Below are positions 1-11,843 of a stretch of DNA of 64,000 nucleotides, one piece after another. Origin of the DNA: Phyto melanocephala (lineage: Eukaryota > Arthropoda > Insecta > Diptera > Rhinophoridae); contig OW799237.1 of NCBI GenBank assembly GCA_941918925.1, positions 54,920,997 through 54,984,996 on the forward strand, in the 5' to 3' direction. The position numbers and the translations under genes are program-made. Position 1 is the first letter of the stretch. Each line of letters starts with the position of its first letter. The notes below the pieces were generated by a model. The model saw only the letters and a list, made by a program, of their open reading frames with translations. It had not been told where the DNA came from and made no database searches.

Positions 1-919
1 ATTGGTGAAGTTCATGTAGCTGAAAATAATAATTTTTTATGGGCGTGACACTGCCCACTTTTCTAATCAAGAAATAGTAGTCATGACAACTCAATATGTG
101 TGCAAAGTTTCACAAAAATCGGTCCGGAGCAAGTATCTCAAAATTATAACTTTTTTTATTGGAGTGGCCCTGCCCACTTTTCTAATCACGAAATTATATA
201 GTCATGATGGCTCAATATGTGTGTGCAAAGTTTCAGAAAAATTGATCTAGTGCATGTAGCTACAAATTATAACTTATTTCTTATGGGCGTGGTACTGCCC
301 ACTTTTCAAATCACTAAATTATATAATCATGAGAGCTCAATATGTATGTACAAGGTTTCAGGAAAATCGGTGAAGTTCAAGTAGCTGAAAATGATAACTT
401 TTTTTATAGACGTGGCACTGCCCACTTTTCTAATCACAAAATTGTAATGTCATGACAGCTCATTATGTGTGCAAAGTTGCAGAAAAATCGGACCAGTGCA
501 AGTACCACAAAATTATAACTTTTTTTATGGGCGTGGCCCTGCCCACTTTTCTGATTACGAAATTATATAGTCATGGCAGCTCAATGTGTGTGCAAAGTTT
601 TAGAAAAATCGGTCCAATGGAAGTAGCTCAAAATTATAATTTGTTTATGGGCGTGGCCCCGCCCACTTCTTTAATCGCGAATTTATATAGTCATGAGAGT
701 TCAATATGTGTGCAAAATTTCAGAAAAATCGGTCAAGTGGAAGTAGCTAAAAATGAGAACTAATTTTTATGGGCGTGGCCCCGCCCACTTTTTTCTACCC
801 ACAAACACTCCCTGGAATTTATACAACAACTTGCCAAAGTTTTAGTCCGATCGGTTTTACAGTTTCGGAGTCTATAGCTAACACACACACACACAGAGTT
901 TCACTTTTATATATATAGA
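1..919 (-). repeat. Helentron-like element with ~121-bp tandem repeats
   Basis: A block with the core GGGCGTGGCnCTGCCCAC recurs near 41, 160, 286, 408, 529, 649 and 771, about every 120 bp. Units share AATATGTGTGCAAAGTTTCAG and AAAAATCGGTC. On the minus strand the right end reads TCTATATATATAAAAGTGAAA followed by a GT microsatellite, like the 5' end of Helentron-type rolling-circle elements. The array runs off the left edge. A single diverged relative is at about 15240-15430 in the opposite orientation. Confidence 0.7.
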
Positions 920-964
920 TATACTGAGTGCATCATAATTATAGTCTTTGACTGAACATTATTA

Positions 965-1571
965 GCATGCTTAATTTAGAAGTGCAATCAGAAGATGCTG
1001 TAATGCACCTATTTTTACAAAGGCTAACTTTTTTGTTCCGTGAAATAGCACGTAATTTCATAAATAAAAATGTTTTGGATGAATGTGAGTGATATATCTA
1101 TCGTAGACCTTAACAAAATTCACATGCCCTTAGAAGAAATTTATTGCGGAACAGAAGTAGATTTTCATATTTCATAGAAAATGAAAAAAAAATTATATAA
1201 AATTTTGCGAAGTTTTAATGTGGTTCCATAAATTTACTCTTGAAAATATTGTTTCAGGTAAAATAAGTAGTATTGTACCTCTTCTAGTAAAAAAGTTCCC
1301 GAATGAAATTGCAAATTTGTACTTTTTAGCCGGCAGTAGATAATTTACAAAATGAGCTGAATATCCATATGTTTCCTGACATATGTTTCTGCAAATGTGG
1401 AAAGAGTTTTTTCTTTTCAAAATATAATTAAAACTAAGGAAAGAAACAGACTACATGTGCCAACATTACCAAGTCTCATACAAACAAAGGATTGGTTACG
1501 ATCGACAAATTTATGCTGTTATGATGTAAAAATTCCAAATAGCTTATTAACTAAACAAATAAGTGCCTGAT
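965..1571 (+). pseudogene. hAT transposase C-terminal fragment
   Basis: Broken frames read MLNLEVQSEDAVMHLFLQR, then IVPLLVKKFPNE, then SANVERVFSFQNIIKTKERN and LHVPTLPSLIQTK. The SAN-VERVFS block with the following K-RNRL is the hAT dimerisation domain signature. At least two frameshifts and several stops separate the pieces. The element at 59673-60670 encodes the same VPLLVKMFP segment, so both belong to one family. Confidence 0.8.
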
Positions 1572-1629
1572 TTTGATCTCATATATTTATAAGACTTTTA
1601 TGTACCTTATTATTTTATTCATACATTTA

Positions 1630-2755
1630 ATGTGTGACAGCAGACTTCACGGCTTCAAATGCTGCTCTGAAGTCAGCTTCATAGTTATTTTGAAGACAGC
1701 ACCAACATAATAATCAGCTGATGTGTATTTTAGCAATACAAATTTCAGGGATGCCGCATATATATTTTATAATGAATAAAATTAAAGTTATTGATAAAAA
1801 AAAATGTAATAATATCACGAAAAACTATAAAAACACATAAATTTATTTCTTTATTGTATTTTTGTAATGTTCTTTTATGTTTAATATTAAAAATAAGTTT
1901 TTGTTATTTTTTTCCAAATTAATATATATAATGGCAACACTATATTTGTTCAATTCTGCCCGTCAAAATAGAAAATAGCCTAAGTTGCCAGCAGCAGCAA
2001 ATGCTGTTGTGCAGTCGTGCTGCCGTCAAAATAATCGTTTTCATTTAAACACATGGATTTTATTTTTGAGATATTGCTGCTTGCTGTCTGCTGTTGGCTA
2101 TGTGTTTAGAGCAGTGAACGAAAATAAACGAAACGAAATACAGTACAAATCATCTAAGTCAGAAACTTTTCAATTTTCATGAATCGTTTTGTTTGCGAAC
2201 AAAACAAAACCACAAACTTTTCAATGCAAAAGAGCATAAACAAAACAATTCGGGTTTTGTTATTAGGGTTGCTTTGGCGGTATGTTTCGTTTGAGTACGA
2301 AACAAGAATGAAACGTTTGCAAACGTTTGCAGAACAAAAAGATTATAACAATCATAATAACAATGCACCATTGCCAATTCGCAAACTATAGTCAGTGACT
2401 TCATATCGTTATTAGGATTATAAAATTAATGTAGGTAGGTAAAATGTTAAAAAATTCCCAACAACAAGCAGCAAGAAACATGTAGATTTTTTCATGTGAA
2501 GAGCAAATCAATCAGCAAACGTTTTGAAACGTTTGCAGAAAGTATTGTACTGTATTGTTTTGCATGTTACATGTTGAAGCTGAGTACTTTTCGATTCTGG
2601 TTTTGTTTGCACTCATAGTACAAAACAATACAAAACAAAATCCATGTACCGTTATCCTGGGTTTTGTTTCGTTTTGTTTTCCCTCTCTGAAATGATCGAA
2701 ACAAAACTATTGGAAACGTTTCCTTTTGTTTGTTTTCGTACTCTGGTTTAGAGCA
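1630..2755. mobile_element. PIF/Harbinger-like MITE, second copy of the 48697-49213 family
   Basis: The sequence is an inverted copy of the MITE at 48697-49213, sharing the AATGGCAACACTATATTTGT and CAGCAGCAAATGCTGTTGTG segments. Its right terminus GTTTAGAGC is interrupted by a hAT MITE at 2112-2745. TTA occurs at 1627-1629 and 2756-2758, consistent with a 3-bp target duplication. The left inverted repeat is partly deleted. Confidence 0.65.
2112..2745. mobile_element. non-autonomous hAT element (634 bp) with 8-bp TSD
   Basis: Termini CAGTGAACGAAAATAAACGAA and (right end, reverse complement) CAGAGTACGAAAACAAACAA are imperfect inverted repeats starting with CAG. GTTTAGAG occurs exactly at 2104-2111 and 2746-2753, an 8-bp target duplication. 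The target is the terminal repeat of the surrounding MITE. No transposase is seen; short open frames inside are chance. Confidence 0.85.
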
Positions 2756-3157
2756 TTAATGTTAAGTTTTTTTTTGTGTACAATTGAGGTTTTATGTACT
2801 ATTGTTGTTATCTGCTACGAATTGTGCTCGAGTGTGGGTGTCTAAAAGTGTTTGCTGTGAAAAACTTTATTAGTTTAATTTGTCAATTTAATAGTTAGTA
2901 CTCAGCTGCTATCGTAAATAACAAAAAGGGCAGACACCTGGAAGATTATCAATATTAAGCGCCATCTCGTGACAAGTAGTAGTAACAAATAAACTTAAAA
3001 TAAATAATAGTGCAGGGCAGATTAATAAATACTGACCTTATTACCTACACAAAAAATTTTATTAATTAAAAAAATAAATAAACAATCAAATAATTAAAAA
3101 AAAATAAAAAAATATATAAATATATATAAATAAATAAAAATTTAATTTAATTATAAA

Positions 3158-4822
3158 ATGGATGCTGGTTCAATCGTTGACTGTAACAAAACATCAAAAA
3201 GGTCTAGAGAAGAATGTCAAACAACAACGATTGATAATGAGATAACTTCAAAGACACCTCGGCTGTCTAACTCAGATTCATCATTAAAATGCATTAAATT
3301 GCTCAATAAACGGCTGGACAATCAAACGCTACAAATTATGGGCTTATTATAAGAGTTTGAATGAAGAAAAAGAATGAAGGAAATCGATTCAAGAATGGAC
3401 CAAATGATGTCCGAAGTAATTAAAATAAAAAGAGAAGCAATTGAAGAAATAAACAAGTAAAAGTGCTATATTCGGCCGTGCCGAATCTTATATACCCTTC
3501 AACAACGTGTAATCATGCAATAACAGTAGTTTGTATCACCATTCCATATGATATACGTACATACATATATAAAACATACATATATAAAAACATCCCATTG
3601 TAAAATTATAAATTTACGTATATATGTTAAAAAAAAAATTTTAAAAATAATTAAAATATATATAATAAATATAAAACAAAAAAAAAATATTTGAAAAAAA
3701 AATTAAAAAAAAAATAATAAAAATATAAATAATATATTAAATAAAAAATAAAAAAAAAAATATTAAAAAAAAATATAAAAAAAATAAAAAAAATTTTTTT
3801 TGCCTCAGCTGGGATTCGATCCCACGTTTTCTCTAACCAGTATACACGTTTGTATGTATGTATGTTGTTGTTGTAATGTTGTTTTTGTGAAAAAAAAATC
3901 GAGGTGGTTGTGGGTTTTTGCTCATATCTCAGTTGTTTATGTACCGATGTTTCTGATTTTCAATACCGATCTACTCCCGAATATTTCTGATATTTTAATA
4001 CCTCACCCGAGTCCAAGCGATGTCGGGGGGCTGATTTCACCATACACACGGACAGACGGTCAGACTGACAGGGCTTAATCGACTCCCCTATTCATAAGCT
4101 TTCAGAAAATATATACTTTATGGGGTCGGAAATCACAATTGTAGAAATTTCACACGGAATGACAAAGTTATATATACCCTTTTTCACTGTGTAAAGGGTA
4201 TAAAAAAGAGGTTGTCGCAGTAAACATACGAGTAGATAAACTTGAGATAGCTAATACCAAACTGGCAGGGATGAAGCTTGAAATAAAGACCCTCAAAACC
4301 CAAATCAAACATCAAGAAAACTCCGCTGTTGCAGCAGATCTCAGAATTAATGGTATTCCGTATTCTGATAATGAAGATATATTTTCCGTATTTGAAAATA
4401 TCTGTTCAGCTATAACATATCAACCCCCGCGATAAAAGCAATCTTTCGATTGCAAAATGTAAACAACAAACACAAAACCACTTCTAAGGATGCAGTAGTT
4501 ATTGTAAAGATGTTGTTGAAAAAAACTTTTTCCTAAAATCGCTATCGTTTTTCCGAAGGACGAATAAAGATTTCTTCTTCACACTTAATGATATTGGTTA
4601 CCAACCGTCTAATGTAAAGTTCTACGTTAATAAAAATCTTACAACAAATCTTATACTTCGTGAAGCGATTAAACTGCGAAAGAACAAACAAATTTTTGCT
4701 GCTTTCTCAAGGCGTGGGCTAATCTTTGTGAAGTTAAATCCCACCGATGAACTTCTCCTAATTGATGATCTGACCGTTCTTAGCAATTTATTTCGTGCAG
4801 ATGCTATCGAAGGCGATGAGTA
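3158..4822 (+). pseudogene. non-LTR retrotransposon ORF1, interrupted
   Basis: ATG at 3158 opens MDAGSIVDCNKTSKRSREE and stops after 64 codons. A further charged, coiled-coil-like segment (3360-3455) is cut by the DINE-like insertion. From 4207 the frame continues with VDKLEIANTKL, DLRINGIP and NEDIFSVFENIC, then RLQN and FFTLNDIGYQPSNVKFYVNK and ends near 4822. This layout (coiled coil, then an RNA-binding core) is usual for ORF1 of CR1/Jockey-like elements. Several frameshifts make it inactive. Confidence 0.7.
3456..4206 (-). mobile_element. DINE-1/Helentron-like copy
   Basis: On the minus strand it starts TTATACCCTTTACACAG, carries TTTCTGAAAGCTTATGAATAGG and a GTCY-type tract, a tRNA-like GGGATCGAATCCCAGC box, a long A/T tract, and ends with the hairpin GATTCGGCACGGCCGAAT plus ATAGCACTTTTACTTG. 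It lies inside ORF1 of the retrotransposon. Confidence 0.85.
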
Positions 4823-5104
4823 TTAATATATCTTTTTCTTTAGCCCTTATATTTTATATTTTCAATATATTTTTAAAAATTTTTACTACATTTTTAATAA
4901 TCAATATTATATGCGCATTTATCATAGTCAATTTGCTAATATCGTCTGATTTCATTGTTTATGTAAGTAGCGTTGCAGCTAGTAATTTATATGTGCTTGC
5001 TTATTTAATGACCTCATTAAATAATGATAGTTATTGTTCCAGAGATTTAATGGCAAATATGGTTAGAATTTTGTCCAAACAACGAAATGGCCTTAAAATC
5101 TGTC

Positions 5105-7305
5105 ATAAAATAATGTTCAAAGCCTTAATAATAAACTTGATGAATTTAAGTTGGTCTTTGAAGATTCTGGTGTCGATATCGTAACAGTGGCTGAAACCTG
5201 GATTGACTCGTCAACCCCTGATGGTTTAGTATCCCTCCAAGGCTACACTGTATATAGGGCAGATAGAATGAATTATGCTGGAGGTGTTGCTATATATATA
5301 TAAAAAATAATTTAAATTGACTGACGCTCATTCTGGTTATAGTGACCTCAATGATGCCAATCTGGTTGAATATATATTCACTGAGTTAACTACAGAGGGA
5401 AGACGACTATTAATTGGTTGTATATACAGGCCTAATGCGCGAATTAGTTTTGATAATTTCATAAATATGCTGGAAATAATTACAACATCTTATGATACCG
5501 TAATTATTGCAGGAGACTTCAACTCAAATATTTTAAATGAATCGCGTCTCACCAACAGCATGAAAACTTTAGGACTTTTTCCAACAAACACTAGTATGCC
5601 TACTCACTTTACTTCTACATGCAGCACATTACTTGATCTTTTTTATCTCTGACGAAACCAAATTATTAATATATGACCAATTATCTGCACCTTGTTTTTC
5701 AAATCATGATCTCATCTTTATGATGTATGACTTCCAAGTACAAACTACACCACAAACAATTAGCTTTCGTGATTTTAAAAATATAAATCTTTTAACCCTA
5801 CAGGAAGAATTTCTCAGAATTGATTGGAGCCGCATCTATTTTATGGTTTCTATGGATGAACAGTTAGATTCAGTTAGATCTTACAAGTCTGTTGAATATA
5901 ATGGTGCCCGTAAAAACTAGGAAAATCAGCTCCAAGTAGAAATATTGGTTTACTCAGGAAATAAGTAATCTTATAGTCATATTTTTCAATAAAATTATTA
6001 CTACCAGCCAATTTCCTTCAAGATGGAAACAAGCAAATGTACTACCAATACCTAAGGCAAATGGCGAATTTAGACCAATACAAATTCTTCCCTATTTTTT
6101 AAAGGTCTTTGAAGGGCCCTGCATAATCAAATGACATCATACCTTACCGAAAATAGATTATTCACCGAACGACAGTCTGGTATTCGTGCAAAACACAGCT
6201 GTATAACTGCTTTAGCCGATGTTTAACTATGCTAGTTCTGTTAGACCACTCAAAAGCGTTTGATTCTGTATTCTTAAAATGAAGCTTGATAAATTTATGA
6301 GCTTTTCACCAACTGCCATTAAACTAGTATCCTCCTATCTTGAAGATCGCATGCAGTGTGTTGAAAGCAATAATATATTGTCATCATTTCTTCCTATACG
6401 AAGAGGGGTTCCGCAGGGATCAATATTAGGCCCGCTATTATTTTCTATATATGCTAATGATCTACCAGTGCAGCTGCTACACTCTAAAATACGTCTATAT
6501 GCTGATGATGCACAATTATACATAAGTAGCAGGAATGATAGCATAATAGAAGACTGTGTGCAAAACTTAATAGTGACTTAGACCGTGTTTTTGTATGGGC
6601 TACAGCAAATGATCTCAGTTTAACTCCTAGGAAATTAAAGTGCATTATACTACGAAAGAGAACTAGTAAAGTAATAATACAGCCTAATATTTATATAAAT
6701 AACCAACCGATTGGCATCGTTGAAACTGCAAAAAACTGTGGCATAATATTCAATAGTACGCTAACTTGGAGTGATCATGTTATATATATATGTGGTAAGA
6801 CATACTCTATGTTAAGAACCCTTTGGTCAATTCAACATTGCACACCAGTGAAGATACGACTACTGCTTGCTAAAACTTATCTAATGCCTATTTTATTGTA
6901 TGGATGTGAAAATATTCCTGCTGTGATGCAGAGTCAACACGCAAATTAAATGTATTATTTAATAAAATCGCGTGATATGTGTTTTCGCGTCGTAGATTTG
7001 ATAGTATATCGATCTATGCTAAGAAGCTATATGGTGTTAAATTTGATGACCTTTTAAAAATACAGACTGTGTTAATCCTCCATAAAATTATTACTTTAAA
7101 AATGCCTGGATATTTATTTGTAAGGCTAAAGTTTGGCAGATCTAATCGCACTAAGAATCTAATTCCCATCAGATATCGAAGTCTTATATCAGAATGGCAA
7201 TTTTTATGTTTGTGCTATTCGACTCTGGAACAATTTACCAACAACAATCAGAAATATAAGCAACGCTGCACGTTTTAGAACTTCAGTTTTTGAACATTTT
7301 GCTTA
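5105..7305 (+). pseudogene. non-LTR retrotransposon ORF2: endonuclease and reverse transcriptase
   Basis: The apurinic-like endonuclease is at 5105-5650: VDIVTVAETWIDS, GGVAIYI, LLIGCIYRPN, VIIAGDFNSN and the terminal TLLDLF. The reverse transcriptase is at about 6130-6580: TERQSGIRAKHSC, LLDHSKAFDSV, RRGVPQGSILGPLLFSIY and the catalytic IRLYADDAQLYI. A C-terminal thumb-like part continues to about 7305 (NPIR-like LIPIRYR, WNNLPTTIRN in a shifted frame). Stops and frameshifts at about 5640, 5920-6280 and 6960 break the frame, so it cannot move by itself. Confidence 0.9.
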
Positions 7306-7715
7306 ACGACTTTTTTTTCCTTTCTTAAATACAATATTGTCATTATATTATATTCGCTCATTAATGATATATAGCAAATGTAAACAGTTTTCTTTAATTT
7401 TAACGATATGTAACCCTGTGTTGTTTTAAGATATTAATCTTGTTATGCAGGATATCAAATAAATTAATAAATAATCTATTTTAAGCAAATTTTGTATGAA
7501 AAATTTTAAATACATTTTTTAAATAAAATACATTTTAATTAATTTAAAAACAATGGTACCGTGAAGGTCCAAAAGGACATTTTTTTTTTTTGGAAGTTGG
7601 TACAAAATTTAAAACCCCATTTAACATCCCTGATATGAAGCTAAATATTTAACTGAATACATGTATTCGTGAATATCGGCGCCAAATTTTCGCATCTGCA
7701 TTCGCGAATACTTAA

Positions 7716-8104
7716 TCTATATATAGAAAAATCAATGTGTGTTTGTTTGTGCTTTATAGACGGTTAAACGGCTGGACCGATTTCTTTGAAATTTTCACAT
7801 AATCTTTCTGTATGTCTGCAAGGAACTATAGGCTATACTTTGGTTTAAAATTGTAAGTGGGCGGGGTGCCACGCCCTATTAATGAATAAGTATTAAATAT
7901 TATATATCACGAAAGTTAATGCAGCTAGAGTCTTCAAATTAAACTTTGACATCCATACGAACATTTGGGTAAAAAATGGGCAAACTTTCAATAGTAGGCG
8001 TGGCCACATGAATTAAATACTAAATTTCGTATATTTGGAAAACGATATCGAAAAGTTTTATTTCATTTCGATGGGGGTGGCGAAGCACACCGGGTATTAG
8101 CTAG
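7716..8104 (+). mobile_element. short Helentron-like element
   Basis: Begins TCTATATATAGAAAAATCAA and ends CACACCGGGTATTAGCTAG. Both ends match the elements at 33121-34800. Contains GGGCGGGGTGCCACGCCC and one GGCGTGGCCACATG unit. Non-coding. The TCTATATA... start and CTAG end fit a Helentron-type non-autonomous element. Confidence 0.7.
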
Positions 8105-8640
8105 TAATTAATATATTATAAGTACATACAAACATAACTATATACACAAATATAAACTATGTAGTTCATAACTTATTAAATAAATTCGTATCATACAATT
8201 CACAAGGAATAAAGGGTTGGTTTTTCTGATAGAAATTAGGAAAAATAGCGATTACCGTAAAAACACTTACCACATAATGACTTACTGCTGGTGTTGCTAA
8301 AATTTATTTCTCGATAACCAAACACATAAAATCAAATAAATAAATTGGTTGTTGTTGAACTTATTACTTGAGTTTTAAAAGAATGCTCTACAATTTGTTA
8401 TTAAAACTAAAACATACACTTTTTTGAACTTTCCGCTTAATTTTATTTGATTAAAAAGTAAACAGTTACATTTTGGTAATTAATGTATTTTAGTTATTTT
8501 ATATTTTAATACCCCTCACCTGTGATGCCAAGGATAGATGATAAGACTGATAAATTGTGCTACATTAAGAAACTCAAATAACTTTTTGATAAGTCTATGT
8601 TATTTATTTTTTAATAATTCATTTGAAAAATAATGAATTT
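8105..8640. other. A/T-rich interval, nothing recognised
   Basis: No coding signal or repeat of the families seen elsewhere is evident. It lies between the Helentron-like element and the mariner relic. Confidence 0.4.
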
Positions 8641-9575
8641 TTATTGAAGTAATTCAAGAAGTTTTGAAAATAATTGAAATCAAATGGCCTCCACCCTCGG
8701 TGACACATGTGCTACATCTTATCATTACTGCCTGGAGTGTTGCAGCGGGAATTGCCTCAATTATCGTTCGAATTGTTTCCTCTAAATCATCCAAATTTGT
8801 TGGGTTTCTTTTGTAAACTTCCTGAATGCATGAACCCCACAAAAACAAAATTATGTTCAGTAAGGTCAGGAGACCTGGAGGGTCAGTGGAATGTGGAGTT
8901 TCAGAATAGGCGTGGCTATGTAACAAGTTGAAGCCACACAGGATTAATAGGGTTCGGTGTAGTTATGAAAAGAAAATTTCTTTCAACGTTTTTAAGAAAC
9001 GGTCTCCATTGACCGAAAGACAGTTTTCTTGAAAAAAGTAAGGCCCGATAGTGCACGTTGATGAAACTGCATAACACACTGTGACGCTAAGTGAAAGCAA
9101 TTACATCTGATGGAATATCTGTGGGTTAGAATTACTCCATATTCGACAATTTTGCTTGTTAACATTGCCGTTTAAATCAAAGTGTGCCTTGTAAGACATA
9201 AAACTGCAGTTCTGCCGCCATTTTAATGGGATGTTTGTTGTGCTCAATTTGCTTGCTAATTGAATTTTATGGAAATAAGTTAAAAGCGTGATGCAAAATT
9301 GTCTGCAGTGACTGTCTGTTGAGACCGATTTGAACAGATAAATTCCTTGTCGAAACTCTAGGATTGGATTGTATGGCAGCAGTCCGAACTGAAGGGTCTC
9401 GATGATAAGGAGTTCTTGCGATTGTTCCACGTTCGGAAAAAATTATTCACTAGCCTCATTATAGTCCATCTGCTAAAAGGATTGCTGGCAAACGTGCGCC
9501 TATATTCTCTTTCAAAAGAAACTTCTGCAGCATATAACGATAGTGAAAAATTTGAAACTGTTAAAAGCAAGGATC
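8640..9575 (-). pseudogene. mariner-like transposase with DUF4817-type HTH, inactive
   Basis: Read on the minus strand from about 9570: a helix-turn-helix segment (EYRRTFASNPFSRWTIMRLV), then KAHFDLNGNVNKQNCRIWSN, then LFLWGSCIQEVYKRNPTNLD and a C-terminal RCSTCVTEGGGHL. These are consecutive landmarks of the insect mariner/Tc1 group. The usual DEAHF has become YKAHF, so the second catalytic Asp is gone. Several frameshifts separate the pieces. Terminal repeats were not found. Confidence 0.85.
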
Positions 9576-9667
9576 AACAAGCTATTTGCATGCGTATCCA
9601 GCCTTTTTGCTCGTCGTAGCGTAGCTTCCTTGCTTGTTCTGTCTAACCAACTTTGCTACAATAAAAC

Positions 9668-10392
9668 AAGTAAGAGCGCTATATTCGGCCATGCCGAATC
9701 TTATATACCCTTCACAACATGTAGTCATGCAATAACAGTAGTTTGTGTCACCATTCATCCCATATGAAATACGTACATACATATAAAAACATCCTATTGT
9801 AAAATTATAAATTCACGTATGTATGTATGTTAAAAAAACAAAAAAAAAATTTAAAAAAAAAATTATTATATATATAGTATATATAAAACAAAAAAAATAA
9901 AAAAAAAATTAAAAGAAAAAATTAAAAAAAAAATAATAATAAAAATATAAATAATATATTAAATAAAAAAAAAATAAAAAAAAATTTTTTTTTGGCTCAG
10001 CTGGGATTCGATGCCACGTTTTCTCTAACCAGTATACACGTTTGTATGTATGTATGTTGTTTTTGTGAAAAAAAAAATCGAGGTGCTCGTGGGTTTTTGC
10101 TCATATCTCATTTGTTTATGTACCGATATTTCTGATTTTCTATACCGATCTACTCCCGAATATTTCTGATATTTTAATACCTTACCCGGGTCCAGCCTAT
10201 GTCGGGGGGCTTCAAAAAGTTGATTTCAACATACACACGGATAGACGGACAGACTGACAGAGCTTAATCGACTCCCCTATTCATAAGCATTCAGAAAATA
10301 TATACTTTATGGGGTCGGAAATGAAAATTGTAGAAATTTCACACGGAATGACAAACCTATATATACCCTTTTTCACTGTTCGAAGGGTATAA
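9668..10392 (-). mobile_element. DINE-1/Helentron-like copy
   Basis: Full-length type copy. The 3' hairpin (GATTCGGCATGGCCGAAT) is at the low-coordinate end, the TTATACCCTTCGAACAG end at the high end. The internal GTCY tract and the GGCATCGAATCCCAGC box are present. It sits directly beside the mariner relic. Confidence 0.85.
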
Positions 10393-11020
10393 TAATAATA
10401 TTTATGCATGCAAAACCTTAAAAAAGTTGATATACGAAAACTAGATTATATTACCAAAAGTGTTAAATACCGAAATGAATTTGAATTAAGTCAACGATGG
10501 AAGGAAATTCTCATCCTACAGCCCACCCTGCCATGATTACCAGAATTTGAATCCCAAAAAAAAAAAAACATTTAGTAATCCCATATAATAGCCCCGTAAA
10601 GTACTACCTAAAGTTTAAAATCAAACAGTTATAATATAAATGTACACATAATGTTAGCTTATATAAATTTACATATTTAAAAGAAATAAATAAATAATAT
10701 ACCTTTTTAAACAAATTTAATTAATTATTATCTGTACATACACATTAAATAAATTAATAATAATCATAATAATGATTTGGTATTTTAACAATTTCACGTA
10801 AATATTCTCACAAAGAAATTGAAACATAAACCAAATTGTATATTCAAGTAAAGAAGAGACCATACTAAATTTATGTCAAAAACACAAAACACTAAAATGA
10901 GTTTTAACCAAAAATTGGCTGAATAAGATGACAGTTACTAGTTGTAATTAAATAACAATATAAAAAATGAATATATAAAAGCATGCATAAAAATTTAGGA
11001 TTGTCACCCAAAAGAAATCA
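10393..11020. other. A/T-rich interval, nothing recognised
   Basis: Simple A/T-rich DNA with an A-tract near 10558. No motif of a known family or coding signal seen. Confidence 0.4.
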
Positions 11021-11055
11021 ACTAAGAGCGATATATTCGGCCGTACCGAATCTTA
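11021..11055 (-). repeat. DINE-like 3' end fragment
   Basis: Only the 3' hairpin and tail remain (GATTCGGTACGGCCGAATAT). The copy is cut at AATCTTA|AGG, where the large nested element begins. Confidence 0.7.
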
Positions 11056-11149
11056 AGGTAGAGTTACATACCATCCGTTCATGCGTTGTTGCGTTTGATA
11101 CTTTTTCACCTTTTTATACGGTTCTAAACTTAAGTTACATACAATAGGT

Positions 11150-11791
11150 GTGTTCCACAAGATCTCGGACAAGTTCGGACTAATGAGAGTAAAATGAAAA
11201 TTACTCTCTAAATTTGCCAAAACTACCCAAAATTGCTGGAACGCAAAAAACCATTTTTGCACTTCTTGTAACACTAATGGTGCTTACTTTTTAAATTAAA
11301 ATCTATTTAGGTGATTTTAGACGCTTAAAAGCAATAACATTATAAAAACAAAACATTTGCATCATTGCCAACAGATGTTAAAAATAATTTAAAAAATAAT
11401 TTTGAAAGAAAAGCTGAGCCAGTGTAAATGTTTTAAAAGCATTTTTTATTTTAAAGAACAAGGGAGATATCTATTCACTAATGTATTTACCACTTTAACT
11501 TTTTCATTAAAAATTTCCATTTTGCTTTTTAATATATTTTTTAACAAAAACTAAACTTTTTCTTTTGCTTGCAAATTTTTTGATTAATTTTCAGTTTCAT
11601 ATGTAAACAAAAAACAGCTGATTGTTAAATTCTTGTCCGAACTTACCCAAAGAAAAAGTTCGTGCAAATTTGTACAGGAAATGAAAAAAATTACTCTCTC
11701 AATTACTCTCATAATTGAACAAAAATTATTATGTGGAACGCTTTTGGGTAACTTTGGGCAAGTTCGGACTGTTTCGTTATGCATGTGGAAC
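11150..11791. mobile_element. palindromic MITE
   Basis: Terminal TGTTCCACA and TGTGGAACA, followed inward on both sides by AAGTTCGGAC or its complement and ATTACTCTC motifs, form long imperfect inverted repeats of about 250 bp each. The apparent open frames on both strands mirror each other because of the palindrome. Target duplication not found. Confidence 0.6.
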
Positions 11792-11843
11792 AGAGCTAAT
11801 GCGTTTTATGCATCAACTCTTATGTTTTAATCAGCTGTTGTGT

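Larger units (their letters stand above)
2790..7475 (+). mobile_element. non-LTR retrotransposon (CR1/Jockey-type), inactive
   Basis: ORF1 pieces, then an endonuclease and a reverse transcriptase, end in an A/T-rich tail (AAATAAATTAATAAATAATC) near 7475. ORF1 is split at 3456 by a DINE-like insertion and resumes at 4207 with a coiled-coil-like stretch and DLRINGIP. The 5' boundary near 2790 is an estimate; no target duplication is obvious. Confidence 0.85.
960..7632 (+). mobile_element. hAT element remnant split by nested insertions
   Basis: Decayed hAT transposase lies at 965-1571. The same family's right-end sequence (AATGGTACCGTGAAGGTCC..., ending CATCCCTG) lies at about 7545-7632 and parallels the right end of the intact-ended hAT at 59673-60670. 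Between the two halves sit a MITE (1630-2755) and a non-LTR retrotransposon (about 2790-7475). The left terminus is not found, so the start is a lower bound. Confidence 0.6.

Noticed and set aside
1..790. CRISPR array
   Set aside because: Units are contiguous 121-bp repeats without unique spacers, in a eukaryotic genome.
1985..2404. Several open frames on both strands
   Set aside because: They lie inside non-coding MITEs with inverted repeats and show no domain.
3800..4078. A ~90-codon open frame ([13 protein letters not shown]...) that recurs at 14474-14770 and 31077-31400
   Set aside because: It crosses the tRNA-like box, microsatellite and GTCY tract of the DINE-like repeat. It recurs because the repeat recurs, has no conserved start or domain, and is poor in real protein features.
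4795..5184. 129-codon hydrophobic open frame
   Set aside because: It overlaps, in another frame, the end of ORF1 and the start of the endonuclease of the non-LTR element; its hydrophobic look comes from T-rich codons.
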